47,500 nucleotides of DNA from Symbiodinium natans (GCA_905221605.1 CAJNDS010001001.1:1517792-1565291), one strand, 5' to 3'. Positions 12,901-23,999 are shown, numbered from the stretch's first letter. Notes: generated by a model not told the origin, from the letters alone. A program made the numbers and translations.

Positions 12901-13104
12901 GTTTAGGGTTTAGGGTTTAGGGTTTAGGGTTTAGGGTTTAGGGTTTAGGGTTTAGGGTTTAGGGTTTCCGCCTAGCAGACCCCCTCTGGGATCACTCCGC
13001 AGGGAACAGTCGTGTAACTTGGTACACTTCTCGATTTGTGCGCATGCTAATCTTCTCTGTATCGTTCCAAGGGTTTAGGGTTTAGGGTTTAGGGTCTAGG
13101 GTTC
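12901..13104. repeat. TTTAGGG array interrupted by a U6-like insert
   Basis: About nine clean units at 12901-12967 and four at 13071-13104, in the same orientation, separated by about 103 bp that include the U6-like sequence. Confidence 0.95.
13021..13070 (-). pseudogene. Truncated U6 snRNA sequence
   Basis: The minus strand from 13070 reads the invariant U6 core, including ACGATACAGAGAAGATTAG (with the ACAGAG box) up to GCATG. It then jumps to CGCACAAATCGAGAAGTG, which resembles the U6 part after the internal stem-loop. The 5' stem-loop is absent, replaced by heptamers, and about 20 nt with the internal stem-loop are missing. So it cannot be a working U6; it is a relic. The identification of the core is firm; the 3' part is less sure. 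Confidence 0.8.
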
Positions 13105-13109
13105 ATGGT

Positions 13110-14630
13110 TGGGCGTGGCTCACAGGGTCGACAGGGTCAGACTTCAAAGTTCGCCCCTCCCCCTAACATGTACGTGTCCAAGAGATCAAGTTCTGGCCTG
13201 CCACGTTTAGGAGGCAGGCCGCATAGCGAGCTGTCATGGACTTACATCGCAAGGGCCTACCACCCTTGTACGCTTCCGGATGTTGCACACTATCCTTCAA
13301 CAACTGCCTTCAACAGCGGCAGCGACCATGCAAACAAGAAAACCATGCTCTTGCCACTGGACCGATGTTTTGGTTGAGATCCATACTTTGGGATTCTCAC
13401 CTCAACTCTGGTGCGCTTCTCGCTCCATAAGGTAAGCTCTTAATCAACTTGAGGGGTCTCAGGCAAAATCTGCTTCCTGTAGGGGGCCAAGGGCCGATTG
13501 CCCTTGTGAAGAATAGCAAGGACATCTGCGATACGGATCTGGACCAAGCCACGTCCCGCCAATGGGGGCTGAAAGATGCAAAGGCGGCATTGATGGTGAC
13601 GCGATGGTCATCTGAGAGACCTCGATCGGCCAACGATCCAGCACCCTTAATTCAACTTGGTTCGTGCGGGGAACCCCTGACTACCTTGGGCACCAAATGA
13701 ACCCAAAAGTCGGGGCCCTAAACCCTATACTACCAAAAATCCTCGTAAGTTATACGAACCATAAACCCTTTCAGCGTCCATCGGGTCCCCACGCTATTGT
13801 TCCTCATCTAAGGGGCATTGGGCTGGCTGAAGGAAAGCACCGCAAGCTCCCGTCCAGACCCGCCTCTTCTAGGAAACCCCCGGGAACTTTCGGAGCACCT
13901 TTTTAGAATATATAAACACCCAAGAAAAGGGACCTCTCCTTTTCGGAAAACATGGGCAAAGCTTCGGACACGCCAGGGATTAGGGAACTCCACCGCATCA
14001 CAACGCAGGATCTGCCCTTCAAAGGCATCCAGGCAGGCATTTGCTCCACACACAGCAGTGTAGGGCTTTTGTTTCGGGCTCCGGTACATGGAGAAGCCCT
14101 CAAGCAGAATGTGGGCTACTGCAGCCTGTGTTGAAGCCCCAAAGCCTTTTGAGGTAGCTCTGCTCTTGACTGGACAAACAGCATAAGTAAACCCTATGGA
14201 GTGATCAATATCACGGGAGGGGAGTAGCAAAAGTGAATTTTCGAGTGTGCTAATTTTATCAGGGGAACGGATGACAAATCACCAGCTTAGGTATCATTAT
14301 TGCCGGAACTCGTTTGAACACCTTAAACAATAACCAGCAAGAACCCAGCCTCTCTATGCCAAACCCGTAAAACAAAACACTACATATGAAACACTTCCAA
14401 TACGAATACACATGCCGTGATCCTGAAGCTACGAGCGCAGCCCCGACGCCACTGACCTCTTCCCTTTTGCACCCGGAAGTATGAAAACGAGCTACCCAAA
14501 AGACTCCTCTCGAACCCTACAAGACCCCCCTTTCTTGGCCCCGACATCCCCCTCTCTCTCTCTCTCTCTCAACATCCCCCCTTTTTTTTGAACCCGTGCT
14601 GAGGCCGAGACATGTGACGGGAAACCGTAC
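13110..14630. other. Stretch without a firm gene
   Basis: Few heptamers. A minus frame at 13810-14230 contains YTAVCGANACLDAFEG and EFPNPWRVRSFAHVFRKGEV and may be one or two exons. Minus frames at 13440-13640 are also open. None is recognised. Confidence 0.3.
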
Positions 14631-14639
14631 ATCCTAAAC

Positions 14640-14703
14640 CCCCTTCACTCCAAGTGCGGCGCCCGGGTTCGCAGTCCAGCCCAGAAGGAGGTCCACGGCA
14701 TCC
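14640..14703 (-). CDS. Possible exon, DAVDLLLGW
   Basis: Reads DAVDLLLGWTANPGAALGVK. Good gene-like wording. The core loosely recalls a segment of SMG1-type PIKK kinases, but it is far too short to decide. Confidence 0.35.
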
Positions 14704-15009
14704 TCTCAAGGAAGGGAGGGAGGGATCGCGATGCCTGGGGGGTTCCTCGATATCTGCCCCCTGAGTCGAACCTGGACTGCGACCAGAAGGTGCAACAGCC
14801 GAAGATCTTGCAGATTCTAGGTGCGGGTGTCGGGATCTTGAGGACGGGCCTGCACGGGCCAATTGAATGAGAATGAGCACTTTCTTAACAGCCTTGTGTA
14901 CTCTTGTACAGGCCTGATCAGGGGATGATGTTAGCAAGTACTGAAGCTCCGGCAGGACCCTAAACCCTCAACACTAAACCCTAAATCCGAAACCATAAAC
15001 CTAAGGAAA

Positions 15010-15085
15010 CCTTCAACTTCACGCCGTGGTTCGTGGCGTGAGGCCAGTACTTGAGGACGTATGGGGGTTTCCGACTATATCAGGG
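15010..15085 (-). CDS. Possible exon
   Basis: Reads IRPQVLASRHEPRREVEGF, just right of CCCTAAA-like repeats at 14958-15003. Unknown. Confidence 0.3.
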
Positions 15086-15424
15086 CATTCTCTTCTGCTT
15101 GGGGTATACAAAGGCTACCCTATTTTGGGCATCCGCCACATACAGCCCAGTGAACCCGCGCACCCGCTTTATTCAGCAACTACCACTGGTGTTGAGTTCC
15201 TGGGTAGTAGAAGCATTCATGGGTGCAAAAGCGATTGTTGAAACCCTCTAGAGACTACAGCCCTGCAAGGGAATGGCTGAAGCTGCACCTGGCTGCTGCT
15301 AAGGAACATTTTCCCCAAGTCTCCATAAGAAGGCAAAATCCAAAAGCATTCCCCCAGAATGAAAACAACAACCCCAAAACACAGCCCCACAAAACGCCAA
15401 GACCCCTAAACCCAAAACCCCGAG

Positions 15425-15545
15425 ACGGGCCTCAAAGTAGCTATGGAACTCTCTGGGTGCAGCATTTGCTACGGCTGCCAGCGCAGGGGCGATCTCCCCC
15501 ACCAGCCTCAGGCTTGTACACTTGTGGCTGGCAAGTTTCATGGTC
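15425..15545 (-). CDS. Candidate exon, helical repeat-like
   Basis: Reads MKLASHKCTSLRLVGEIAPA then LAAVANAAPREFHSYFEARL. Two amphipathic helices as in HEAT-type repeats. Bounded by CCCTAAACCC-like sequence on the left and TTTAGGG on the right, as for the gene 1 exons. Confidence 0.5.
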
Positions 15546-15559
15546 TAGGTTAGCTTAGG

Positions 15560-18500
15560 GTTTAGGGTGGACGCTCTACAGTGACTTCCCAAACTTGGGG
15601 GTTCTGTCTACTGTAGATTGGGATCCACCCTTATCTGCCGGGAATTCGGAATGTCTTTCTTTGCTCCCACCTGTCTTTGTTAACACCTCGAAGGGCGAAT
15701 CTGTTTAGGATGTAGCGTTGTGAGCACAAGTCTGCCGCGAATAGAACATACCCCACCTTCCTGCACCTACCCGAATTAGGGCCCAAAACGGCTGAAACCA
15801 TGGGATCCCAAAACTGGATCCGTCTTTCTCCATCCCTGGCCACGGTACCGCGGAGACTGCGCCTGCTCCAAGACCTCTCGGGATGCCAAAGTGTTAGAGA
15901 GGCAGAACCCTGAACGTGGACAGAATGAGACGAGGAGGTCCACCGGTAGTTTTACGTAGGGTTGCCCAACTGATCTTCTAAGTAGGAAGAAGTATCGTTA
16001 TCCTCCTACATCAAGCGTTTCTGAGAAGGAAGAGCTCTAGAAACGCTTAAAGAGGATCCTCCGAAGACCCAAGGATGGAAAAGATGAAATGTCCCCAGCT
16101 CCTACGTAGCCGGGTAAACGCTGGGCCTAAACAGAACCGAAGTTCCGTGTAAAGCATCATGGGCCTCAGAGCTGTGTCTTTCGTGATGTTGTGCGCGTAC
16201 CAGCAGCAGTCAGCAGTACTAGTAGTAGTACTTGTGGCAGTAGTAGCAGCAGCAGTAGCTGTGGCAGTGGCAGTCGCAGTTGCAGTAGCAGCAACAAATG
16301 TTTAGGGGAGGGGAACCTGGGTCCCTCAAGGAGGCGCGCCTGGAGCAACGAACCCAAGACTTGGCCCGCCAGGCCTCCTGCCAGGGCCTGCTTTGAGGTT
16401 TCGTGGGCCTTTTGGGCCGTGAGGGTTCTAGAACCTATCGAGGGCTTCAAGTTGGCCAGGGTTCAGGGTTTCGGCTTCAAACAAGTTCTGGGCTTCTGCG
16501 TCGAGGGCTTGGCTTGAAGCTTGATGTTCTTCTAGGTTTGGGGTTGTTGGGCTTGAGATGCTTGCGCCGCTTGAGGAGGGGAGGGTCTGGGCATGATCCC
16601 CTTCTACCAAGCTCCGGCCAGAGTCTTGAACACTATGCCATTCTCACAAAGTTCTACAGGGGTATAAATGGGGGGGGGGGGGGGGGAAACCCTGAAAGCA
16701 CAAGTCACCGCCACAAGACGAGCTTGGGCCTTGGATGGGGGAACAGCGCGCGGGCCTTCACCTGCCATGTGGCTTACTGAAACAAACCCTAAACCCTAAA
16801 CCCTAAACCCTAAACCAGTGCCCTTGTTCTTGATCGGGGGACCCAAGTTGAGGGCCCATACCAGGAATCTCCCCTACAATGGAAGTGGCAAGAGTGCAAA
16901 GCCTATGCGGTCTCCACACTCTGAGGTGCAAACCCTAAACCCTAAACCCTTTTTGCAGCAGGCTTTGGAAGGTTACGCCCGGACATGCTCAGGCCATGTG
17001 GTTTTCACACCGCAGGAGGTTCCGAGGCCTCCAGGTTCTGAAGCCATGTAGCACTGATTTCACTGCAAAGGAGAATATACTGAAACATCTTGAACGCTTG
17101 TTGGGATACACTCGCTATCTCGGGAGAAGAAGCATCGATGGCCCAGGACTCTGCACGAACGTCAAGCACAACACCCTAAATCCCAAACCCTTCTTCGCTC
17201 TATAGACTCTCCCTGAAAGCTCCCAAGGTATCGTGCGTCGGCGTCATGGTGAGAGGGATCCGGAACCTCTTACGGAATTTCTACGGAAGCCCCGTATCCT
17301 TGTCATTCCCAAAGCTCCCACAAATCCTCCTACACTCCCCTCTCCTGCCCGAAGCACTAAAAGTCTCCAGACGCCTAAACCCTTAACGAGACAGCCTGCC
17401 CTAAACGTTTTTGTTGAGGAGGGGCTGCAGTGCAATTTTTTTCCTGGCGCCCTACACCCTAAACGACCCCTCAAGAGCAAGCCTGCAACCTCCAGATTTC
17501 TGCTTCACAGACGAGGGTTGCTTTGAATAGGGGTTGGCGTTGGGGGAGGCTTGTTGATGAGGTAAAAAAAAAAAAACTTCATGCCCCTCAAGCCATGTTT
17601 CGTAAATCCCTAGACGCCTACATTCAAACCCCCTTTTTGAACCCAGACTCTGTGCTGAGGTCAGCGGGGTGACATGCCCACACGAGCTAAAAACCCTAAG
17701 GCCCTAAGCTCTAAACCCCGACAGCAACACCTGAAACTCCTGAAGCCCATCCTGCCCCCCGACACCTTCCGGGCCCATGAGCTGCTTCTCCTTTCAGTTT
17801 AGGGGCAGGAAGGTTTCGGGTTTCGGGTTTAGGCCTTTGGTCTTAGGGTGTACAAACTCCACAAGTGAATGCTTGGTCGAGGTTTGCAATCCCTTCCTGC
17901 TCAACCCCAAATGGAAGAATGGAAGTATTGAGGTTTAAGGGGGGGGGGCTATACCGGGGCATAGAAGCCTTGTTTCCTGCGATCCGTTTCTTCAATTTTC
18001 CATATGCGTCATGGCAACAGCTGCTGGGGGGGGGGGGGGGGGGCGTGTGCCAAACAACAATGTCTGGGATCTGGCACACCGATGGCATTGTGTTTGAAAC
18101 AGAGCCATTCTGCTCAAGTAGATGTGTGATCGACGGGGAGAGATGACAAGAGAGATACCGACAAAATTGCAACTCAGGTTGATGGTCCAGGAGGCGTCCG
18201 CAAGCATTCGCAAGCGTCCAAGAAGCGAGCAAAAGTCACGGAAACCTGCGTTTTGGGATCGCCGGGCTTTGTAAACGTAAAACGTATCTGACAATTACGC
18301 CTAGGACCTAGGATTCACCATCCTCGAGACTGTCGTCAGCTTCAGATTCACCATCCGTGCAACTGTCACTTTTGGAGCTTCTTGGTCCGATGAGAGAGAT
18401 CAAAAGCTCAACGTGAGAGAGAGGGAGGCAGAGTGAGTGAGCGAGCGAGCGAGCAAGTGAGTGAGTGTGTGAGGGAGAGTGAGAGAGACTCATACCCTGA

Positions 18501-18950
18501 GTGCTTGAGAGGAAGCTTGGCTCGTATGGACCGGTGTGCATGCCACGAGTGACAGTCATGCGTTCGCAGCCTAGCACGACAATCCCTGACATGCCACGTC
18601 AATCTAAACCCACGCGGCGGACGGTGGCCAATGCAGTGTGTGAGGCAAGCGTAGGCTGCACCCAGTGCACGATGTGGACCCAAGGAATGAAGGAAACCAT
18701 CGAACCACTGAGCGATACTCACGCAATAGAGGGTTTTTCGCTGAACTCACGCATCGACTCCTTGTTGTTATATTACTTCGCTTGCTCGTCGCTATGTCCA
18801 ACCTCTCATACATAAGCAACAAAGCAAGTCGCTCGAAGCAAAGGAAGGCACAATGTCAGATAAAGAGAAGCCTTTGTTGGGGCTCTTCCCTGACTTAAAG
18901 TGACTTATTAAAGTTTGCCGCCGTTTTTCATGTGCATCCAAAAAAGGAGC
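15560..18950. other. Long stretch with only weak coding signs
   Basis: Contains scattered heptamers (16786-16816, 16928-16950), a G homopolymer at about 16671-16686 and another at 18026-18043, CAG/CAA triplets at 16200-16300 and GAGA/GAGT repeats at 18415-18490. Minus frames at 16330-16440 (AHETSKQALAGGLAGQVLGS) and others are possible exons, but none is firm. Confidence 0.35.
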
Positions 18951-18958
18951 ATAACTTT

Positions 18959-19204
18959 CCTAAACCCTATACCCTAAACCCTAAACCCTAAACCCGAAAC
19001 CCTAAACCCTCAACCCTAAACCCAAAAGCAGAGACAAGGCGCCGTCTCCAAGACACCCCGCAGCACTCGAAGCTGAGACTGGAGCCTTGCGGGGGAGAAG
19101 GCCCGAAACTCGAGGGACTACGGGAGGGTTTAAGGTTTAGGGTTTAGGGTTTAGGGTTTAGGGTTTCGGGTTTTGAGTTTAGTGTTTAGAGTTTAGGGCT
19201 TAGG
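18959..19204. repeat. Inverted heptamer arrays framing a candidate exon
   Basis: CCCTAAA units at 18959-19025 and TTTAGGG units at 19129-19204, with a gene-like minus frame exactly between. Confidence 0.92.
19026..19128 (-). CDS. Candidate exon between inverted heptamer arrays
   Basis: Reads EFRAFSPARLQSQLRVLRGV then LETAPCLCFW. Helical wording, no domain recognised. Its boundaries coincide with the flanking arrays. Confidence 0.5.
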
Positions 19205-19514
19205 GAGGGACCCTTGTAAGAGACTTTGGGGGGTTATTTAGGGGTGATTGTAGGGGCTAGGGTAGACATATGGGTTATATGGGGGGAAACCCTAGACCCT
19301 AAACTGCACAAAAACCCAAACCCATCGTCTTTGCACACTGAACCCGGAACCCCAAACCTGTCACGAACCCGAGGCCATGGCCTTATGTGAAGTAGGGTAT
19401 ATATTTCTTGTACCCCCAAAAGGACACCAGGTACATACACTCACCAATATTAAAAAGGAACCTTATATACACTCACCAATAACAGCAATATAAACCCTGT
19501 TTCATGTAAACCCG

Positions 19515-19615
19515 AGCCGGCCTCGGGAAAGGCGCCGCGCCACTGAGGCGGTCGAGGGCCCGGCGCCAGAGCGCTGCAAAGGCGCCAAAGCAAAGGGCGT
19601 AGAGGTAGAAGCACC
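19515..19615 (-). CDS. Candidate exon with a membrane-like segment
   Basis: After TCAAG reads CFYLYALCFGAFAALWRRAL then DRLSGAAPFPRPAR: one hydrophobic helix followed by basic residues. Unknown protein. Confidence 0.5.
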
Positions 19616-19924
19616 TTGAAAGGGCTTCTGGGGTTTAAGGTTTAGGGTTTGGGGCCTCTTGTGAAAGAAAAGGCCGTCTTGGGTTTGGGGTTTGGGGCTT
19701 AAGGCCTTTTCCAGCTGCCATGTGCATGTCAGTGCTTTTGTATGCCGCTGAAAAAATTCGGAGGCTGCCTAGGCGCAGAGGTTTAAGGCAGAAGTTTGGC
19801 TCTGGGGTTTAGGCAAGGTGGGATTTCTGGCATGAGGCAGTCTTTGTGAGTTCCAGGATCCTGGTTGAACCCCCGGGCCCTAAATCCTAAACCCTAAACT
19901 CCAAGCCTTAAACTCTAAGCACGA

Positions 19925-20009
19925 ACCCGGCCAACCGGACAGGAAGCCGGGCAAGGCCCGCGCTGCAGCAATCGGAGGAAAAGTTCGGCAACTTCAGCAA
20001 CCCGCTTTT
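19925..20009 (-). CDS. Candidate exon
   Basis: Reads VAEVAELFLRLLQRGPCPAS then CPVGRV. Helical then Cys-containing. Heptamer-like sequence lies left (19882-19920) and right (20030-20090, TTTCGGG variants). Confidence 0.45.
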
Positions 20010-20097
20010 TCTTTCGGATGTTTGCGTGTATAGGTTTTAGGGTATGGGTTTAGGGGTTTCGGGCTTCGGGTTTCGGGTTTCGGGTATTAGGGTGGTT

Positions 20098-20152
20098 GAG
20101 CCTCCCCGCAGAATGTGCCAGCGATAGGGACTCCATGGCCACCTGCTTCAGG
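20098..20152 (-). CDS. Candidate small exon
   Basis: Reads LKQVAMESLSLAHSAGRLN. Short but gene-like; unknown. Confidence 0.35.
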
Positions 20153-20182
20153 GTTCAGGGATTGTGTAAGACTTAGGTCATT

Positions 20183-20288
20183 GGGATGTTCCCCCTTACA
20201 CTGGCAGTCCTTAATTTTGGGATTCTACTAGGGGGCACGATAATCCCTATTGGTAATGAAGGACTGCGAGAATAAGGGGGAACATCCC
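20183..20288. mobile_element. MITE-like inverted-repeat element, second family (106 bp)
   Basis: Begins GGGATGTTCCCCCTTA and ends TAAGGGGGAACATCCC. The inverted similarity continues for more than 30 bp (GCAGTCCTT and its complement). A shorter relative lies at 23904-23954. Confidence 0.8.
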
Positions 20289-20314
20289 GACTTACGGACT
20301 TCTTGAAAAAGGCG

Positions 20315-20420
20315 CTTGGAGGTTCATGGGCAGCAATAAGAAGGGCCAAGAAGTACCCCTTTCCTCACGGGCCTACAACAAGGTAGAGCTAGAGTCCTAC
20401 TTTTCTAAGCGCAGCTACAC
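20315..20420. mobile_element. Introner-like element, copy e (one end only)
   Basis: Left end CTTGGAGGTTCATGGG is clear. I cannot find the matching right end; the end coordinate is a guess. Confidence 0.4.
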
Positions 20421-20649
20421 CCAGGAACCCCTGGGCGGATCCGAAAAGCAGATCCCCGCTAAGGTTCCGAAGAAGGACCCGATAGTCGTGTAGGTTCTAC
20501 TTTTTGGTCCTTGGGGTCTGGGTAGAACTACCCATGAGCCTTCAAGCAGGTCCCTGACACCAACCGGTCCCATGACACCAACCAGCCCCAAGGAGTCCTC
20601 CATGAGGCCGTCAAAGACATAGTGCTCTTGATCCTGAGCTAGGAGCTTG

Positions 20650-20815
20650 GGGGTTTAGGTTTAGGGTTTGGGGTTTGGGGGTTTGGGGGTTTGGGAGTTT
20701 GGGGGTTTGGGGCTTTGGGTGTTTGGGGGTTTGAGGGTTTGGGGGTTTGGGGGTTTGGGGGTTTGGGGGTTTGGGGGTTTGGGGGTTTGGGGGTTGGGGG
20801 GTTGGGGGGTTTTGG
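20650..20815. repeat. GTTTGGGG octamer array
   Basis: About 17 units of an eight-base derivative of the heptamer with five G in a row. It is G-quadruplex-prone. Confidence 0.93.
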
Positions 20816-21169
20816 GTATATAAACGCAGCATGTTGAAGCAGTCCCGCTGTAGCCGCAAGGTGACTAGTAGATGGTAGGTGCAAAGTCCTCCCAATCAAG
20901 GTACGCACGTAGCCTTTCTAAACGCCACGTCCTTAGCGTTAGACACACAAAGTCCTTCTAACAAGTTGCCCATGTGATCGTGCTTACGCATAAGCATTAG
21001 AGGGGTAAGGTCTCGTTCGCTTACGGAATTATCCAGACAGATCACTTCACCAACCAATCAAATCCTGACTATGTCTGGCCTCCTGTAAAACTGGCTTAAA
21101 CCTTTGTTGCACCTGGACTGTCGAGGCTAACCTTCACAGCTTCTGCGTCGTCGAAAACCCCGAACCCGA

Positions 21170-21360
21170 AACCCAAAAAACCTTAAACCCCAAACCCTTT
21201 TTGCCACTGGACTGAAGGCAAGCCAGATTCCCATGCACCGCCGAAAACCCCAAACCCCAAAACCCTAAACCCCAAACCCCTAAACCCCAAACCCCTAACC
21301 CTAAACCCCAAACCCTAAACCCCAAACCCTAAACCCCAAACCCTAAACCCTAAACCCCAG
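21170..21360. repeat. CCCTAAA/CCCCAAA array
   Basis: Degenerate heptamers with many CCCCAAA units, left of a candidate exon at 21363-21418. Confidence 0.92.
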
Positions 21361-21362
21361 TT

Positions 21363-21418
21363 CAAGCCCAGAGGGCCTGCAGCTGCTGGAGCTCCTCCAG
21401 GTCCACCTCCGTGGCTTT
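21363..21418 (-). CDS. Candidate exon
   Basis: After TTGAAAG the frame reads ATEVDLEELQQLQALWA, an acidic helix, next to TGA or a donor. It directly touches the heptamer array at 21360. Confidence 0.45.
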
Positions 21419-21658
21419 CAACAAGAGAAAGCTGGGGTTTATAGAAATTGTAACGGGTTTGTGTTCGGAGATTTGTCGGGTTTGGGGGGGTTTTGGGGGG
21501 TTTTGGGGTTTGTTTTTTGCTTTTGCTGAAAGCTTCCTGGAAGCTGCTCGGCAGCATTTTTGGCATCTTTCGGACTTCTTTCCTAATTTGGGTCTTTCGG
21601 TGCGCGAGCGTCATGATTTTTTGTTGGTCTTCTTTTTTACGGTGTGAAGGATGAAGGA

Positions 21659-21706
21659 TTACTGCACGAGCTTGTCGTAATGAAACGCGTACAATTTCCA
21701 TTCATC
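21659..21706 (-). CDS. Candidate terminal exon
   Basis: After GGCCAG reads DEWKLYAFHYDKLVQ and TAA. Convincing wording with a clear acceptor. Probably the 3' end of an unknown minus-strand gene. Confidence 0.5.
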   Translation of the reverse strand, partial: DEWKLYAFHYDKLVQ

Positions 21707-22429
21707 CTGGCCTTGAGGGTTTTGGGTTTAGGGCTTAGGGTTTAGGTTTTTGGGCTTTTTTGGGGTTTCGAAGGTTCATGGGGTATAGAGGGCTGAGAGG
21801 GCTTGGAGGTTTGGAGGTTTCGTTGAGAGGGTTCCGAGGGTTGATGGATCCCTTTGGGACCAAGGTGCCTCAAGCAAGCTATCAACGCTGGAAGCTACTC
21901 TTCTACTCCTTATGTACCCTATACAACCCAAGGGCCCATACTTCAGAACCCTTCAAAGGAGGGAAGGGACCATAATTCAGGGCCCATAGAGCTACCCTTA
22001 GAGCTACAGGTGTGTGGCTGCAGAACGGGCATTGCGGGCAGAAAGTGCAGAAATACATGCGCGACACTAAAGACCATCTGTGTGAGTCTACGGCGACTTG
22101 GGACCTCTGGTATTTAGGGCTCCTGTATGAGGAAAGCACCACAGCGTGTGATTTGGGAACCCGAGAGCCCGATGCATTGAACTCCAGTCCACCCTAAACC
22201 TCCTTGAGCCCTAAACCTTAAACACCAAACCTTCTGGCTTTTAAGCCCTAAATGCTGAGGAACCGGAAGGGCCCCTCCGTAAGTACAGAGAAGATGCCTT
22301 GCCTGAATGGGCTTAGCTAGAAGAGTGCTAGAAGTATTGGTTTGCGGGCAACCTTCCCATCGTCAAGGGACTACTTGCTCAACCCTGAAGCGTTTTGGCT
22401 CAACCTACACCCCCCAAAGCCCTAAACCC

Positions 22430-22566
22430 GCTAAAACTCAAAATCCCCTTAACTCCTAAACGCCCTAGACCCCCTAAACCCCCTTAAAGCCCCGCTCTAA
22501 ATCAACCCCTCAAGCCCTAACCCTAAACCGAAACCCCAAACCCCTAAACCCCTAAACCCCAAACCC
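22430..22566. repeat. Degenerate CCCTAAA repeats
   Basis: Many one-base variants (CCCCTAAAC, CCCCAAAC) left of a candidate exon. Confidence 0.85.
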
Positions 22567-22574
22567 CCCAAAAA

Positions 22575-22680
22575 TGGCACCTCGGGAGCTGGCAGCAATC
22601 GGTCGGGTAGCTTCTCCTCAGCTGTCGCAGTGGGTCTTCTGCAGAGGGTATCGATACGTGATGACCTTGATTCAGGGTGC
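22575..22680 (-). CDS. Candidate exon
   Basis: Reads HPESRSSRIDTLCRRPTATA then EEKLPDRLLPAPEVPFL. Between CCCTAAA (left) and TTTAGGG (22697-22710, right). Unknown. Confidence 0.4.
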
Positions 22681-23109
22681 ACAAAAACTGTAAGGTTGAG
22701 GGTTTAGGGTGGCTTTTGGCTGCCTGAGGGTTTTGGTATATTCTCTTTTTCCCTGCCGCCTCTAGGGGTTAGGGTTTACAGTTCCAGGGGCTTGGGGTGG
22801 TGTTGGACTAGGCCTTCCCCGAAGATTTCACAAGCCCAAGGCAACCAGCCAGAAACCCCACAAACCCATTTGTTTATCCAGGCCCCTTTCTTTGGCTTGC
22901 GGCATGCTTCTCATGAACCCACCAGTGCAAAACAGCAACTATGAACCCTCCATGTGCAAGACCCGGAGTTGGAAGCCTGATATAGCTGCCTGCTTTTCTT
23001 GGAATGCCCCCTATGTTGGGTGGTCTAAAAAGTCTGGGCATTTTAAAAAAAGAGGAGAGTACCCGGCTGATAATCCTAGTACTTAACATGTGCTCAACTA
23101 CTTGGGGGG

Positions 23110-23225
23110 TCATGTTATCACACGCCACCGACCCGCCCATCCACTGCCGTGCCAGGCCGCGCAGGCCGCGAGGCCGCCCAGAAGTGTCGTCTCCAGCGAC
23201 GCCAGAACTTGATCCTCGCAGCGTG
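23110..23225 (-). CDS. Candidate exon
   Basis: Reads CEDQVLASLETTLLGGLAAC then AAWHGSGWAGRW. Upstream (23240-23345) lies sequence related to the introner-like elements, as expected for an intron. Confidence 0.4.
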
Positions 23226-23239
23226 GGGGTTGGGTCGTT

Positions 23240-23345
23240 TTTGACCTTGGGGTGTAGCTATAGGTAGAGATTAGTATAAGTACCCTAAATAAGGGGCCTT
23301 GGGTGTGGCTATAGGTAGAGATTAGCATAGGGGCCAGCCATACTT
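23240..23345. mobile_element. Introner-like element relic, copy f, with internal duplication
   Basis: GGTGTAGCTATAGGTAGAG is followed about 50 bp later by a near copy, and GTACCCTAAATAAGG resembles the inner part of copy a. The end repeats are not clear. Confidence 0.4.
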
Positions 23346-23493
23346 GTCCCACTTAGAATCCCCGACCTTCTAAACCCTGAACCCTGAACCCTGAACCCTG
23401 AACCCTACACCCTGCGGGCCTGGGGTGCTCTCTGTTGGCCATTGCACATGGTCTGTTCTCTACATGGGATTTTTTGAGTTACAATTGGGACCA

Positions 23494-23494
23494 T

Positions 23495-23550
<56 letters not shown>

Positions 23551-23563
23551 AAAAAAAAAAAAA
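23494..23563. repeat. (GA)n plus poly(A)
   Basis: About 25 GA units followed by about 17 A. Confidence 0.97.
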
Positions 23564-23579
23564 CACACACAGTGAGCTG

Positions 23580-23790
23580 CGAGCTCCTTTCTTTTCCGGG
23601 GTGCCGTTTCGCCAATGGCTGGCAGGCGGCCGGGCTTCATGGGGTTCGGAGCATCGTGATCTCTTCCGTTGGAAGCTGAAACCGGGTTCCCGACCCTGCG
23701 GAAAAATCTTGACAGAACGCTTCTCAACGTCCTAAGTGCCTGCCTTCGCCCTGCATTGCTGGAGGCCGTGGGGCAAGAGGTCCTGCAGTT
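23580..23790 (-). CDS. Candidate exon
   Basis: Reads SNAGRRQALRTLRSVLSRFF, RRVGNPVSASNGRDHDAPNP and PAIGETAPRKRKELAAH. Basic, gene-like, unknown. Confidence 0.4.
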
Positions 23791-23837
23791 CAGGAAGAGT
23801 TCAGGAACCCTAAACCCTAAACCCTGAACCCTCAACG

Positions 23838-23900
23838 CCTCTATCGCATCTCTTTCCGAAGCCCTGACAACCTCCCGGGCTTCGATTTTGGAAGGTGTTG
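23838..23900 (-). CDS. Candidate small exon
   Basis: Reads STPSKIEAREVVRASERDAI then EALR. It lies between the second-family element at 23904-23954 and heptamers at 23805-23830. Confidence 0.35.
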
Positions 23901-23903
23901 ATT

Positions 23904-23954
23904 GGGATGTACGATATTCCCGAGTAAGGACTGTGAGGAAAAGGGGAACATCCC
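23904..23954. mobile_element. MITE-like element, second family, short copy
   Basis: GGGATGTACGA at the left and GGACTGTGAGGAAAAGGGG...ACATCCC at the right match the ends of 20183-20288. The centre is missing. Confidence 0.65.
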
Positions 23955-23999
23955 AGGGTGTTGAGCTGGCCCACAACCGACATGCCGCTTAAAGAGCCC

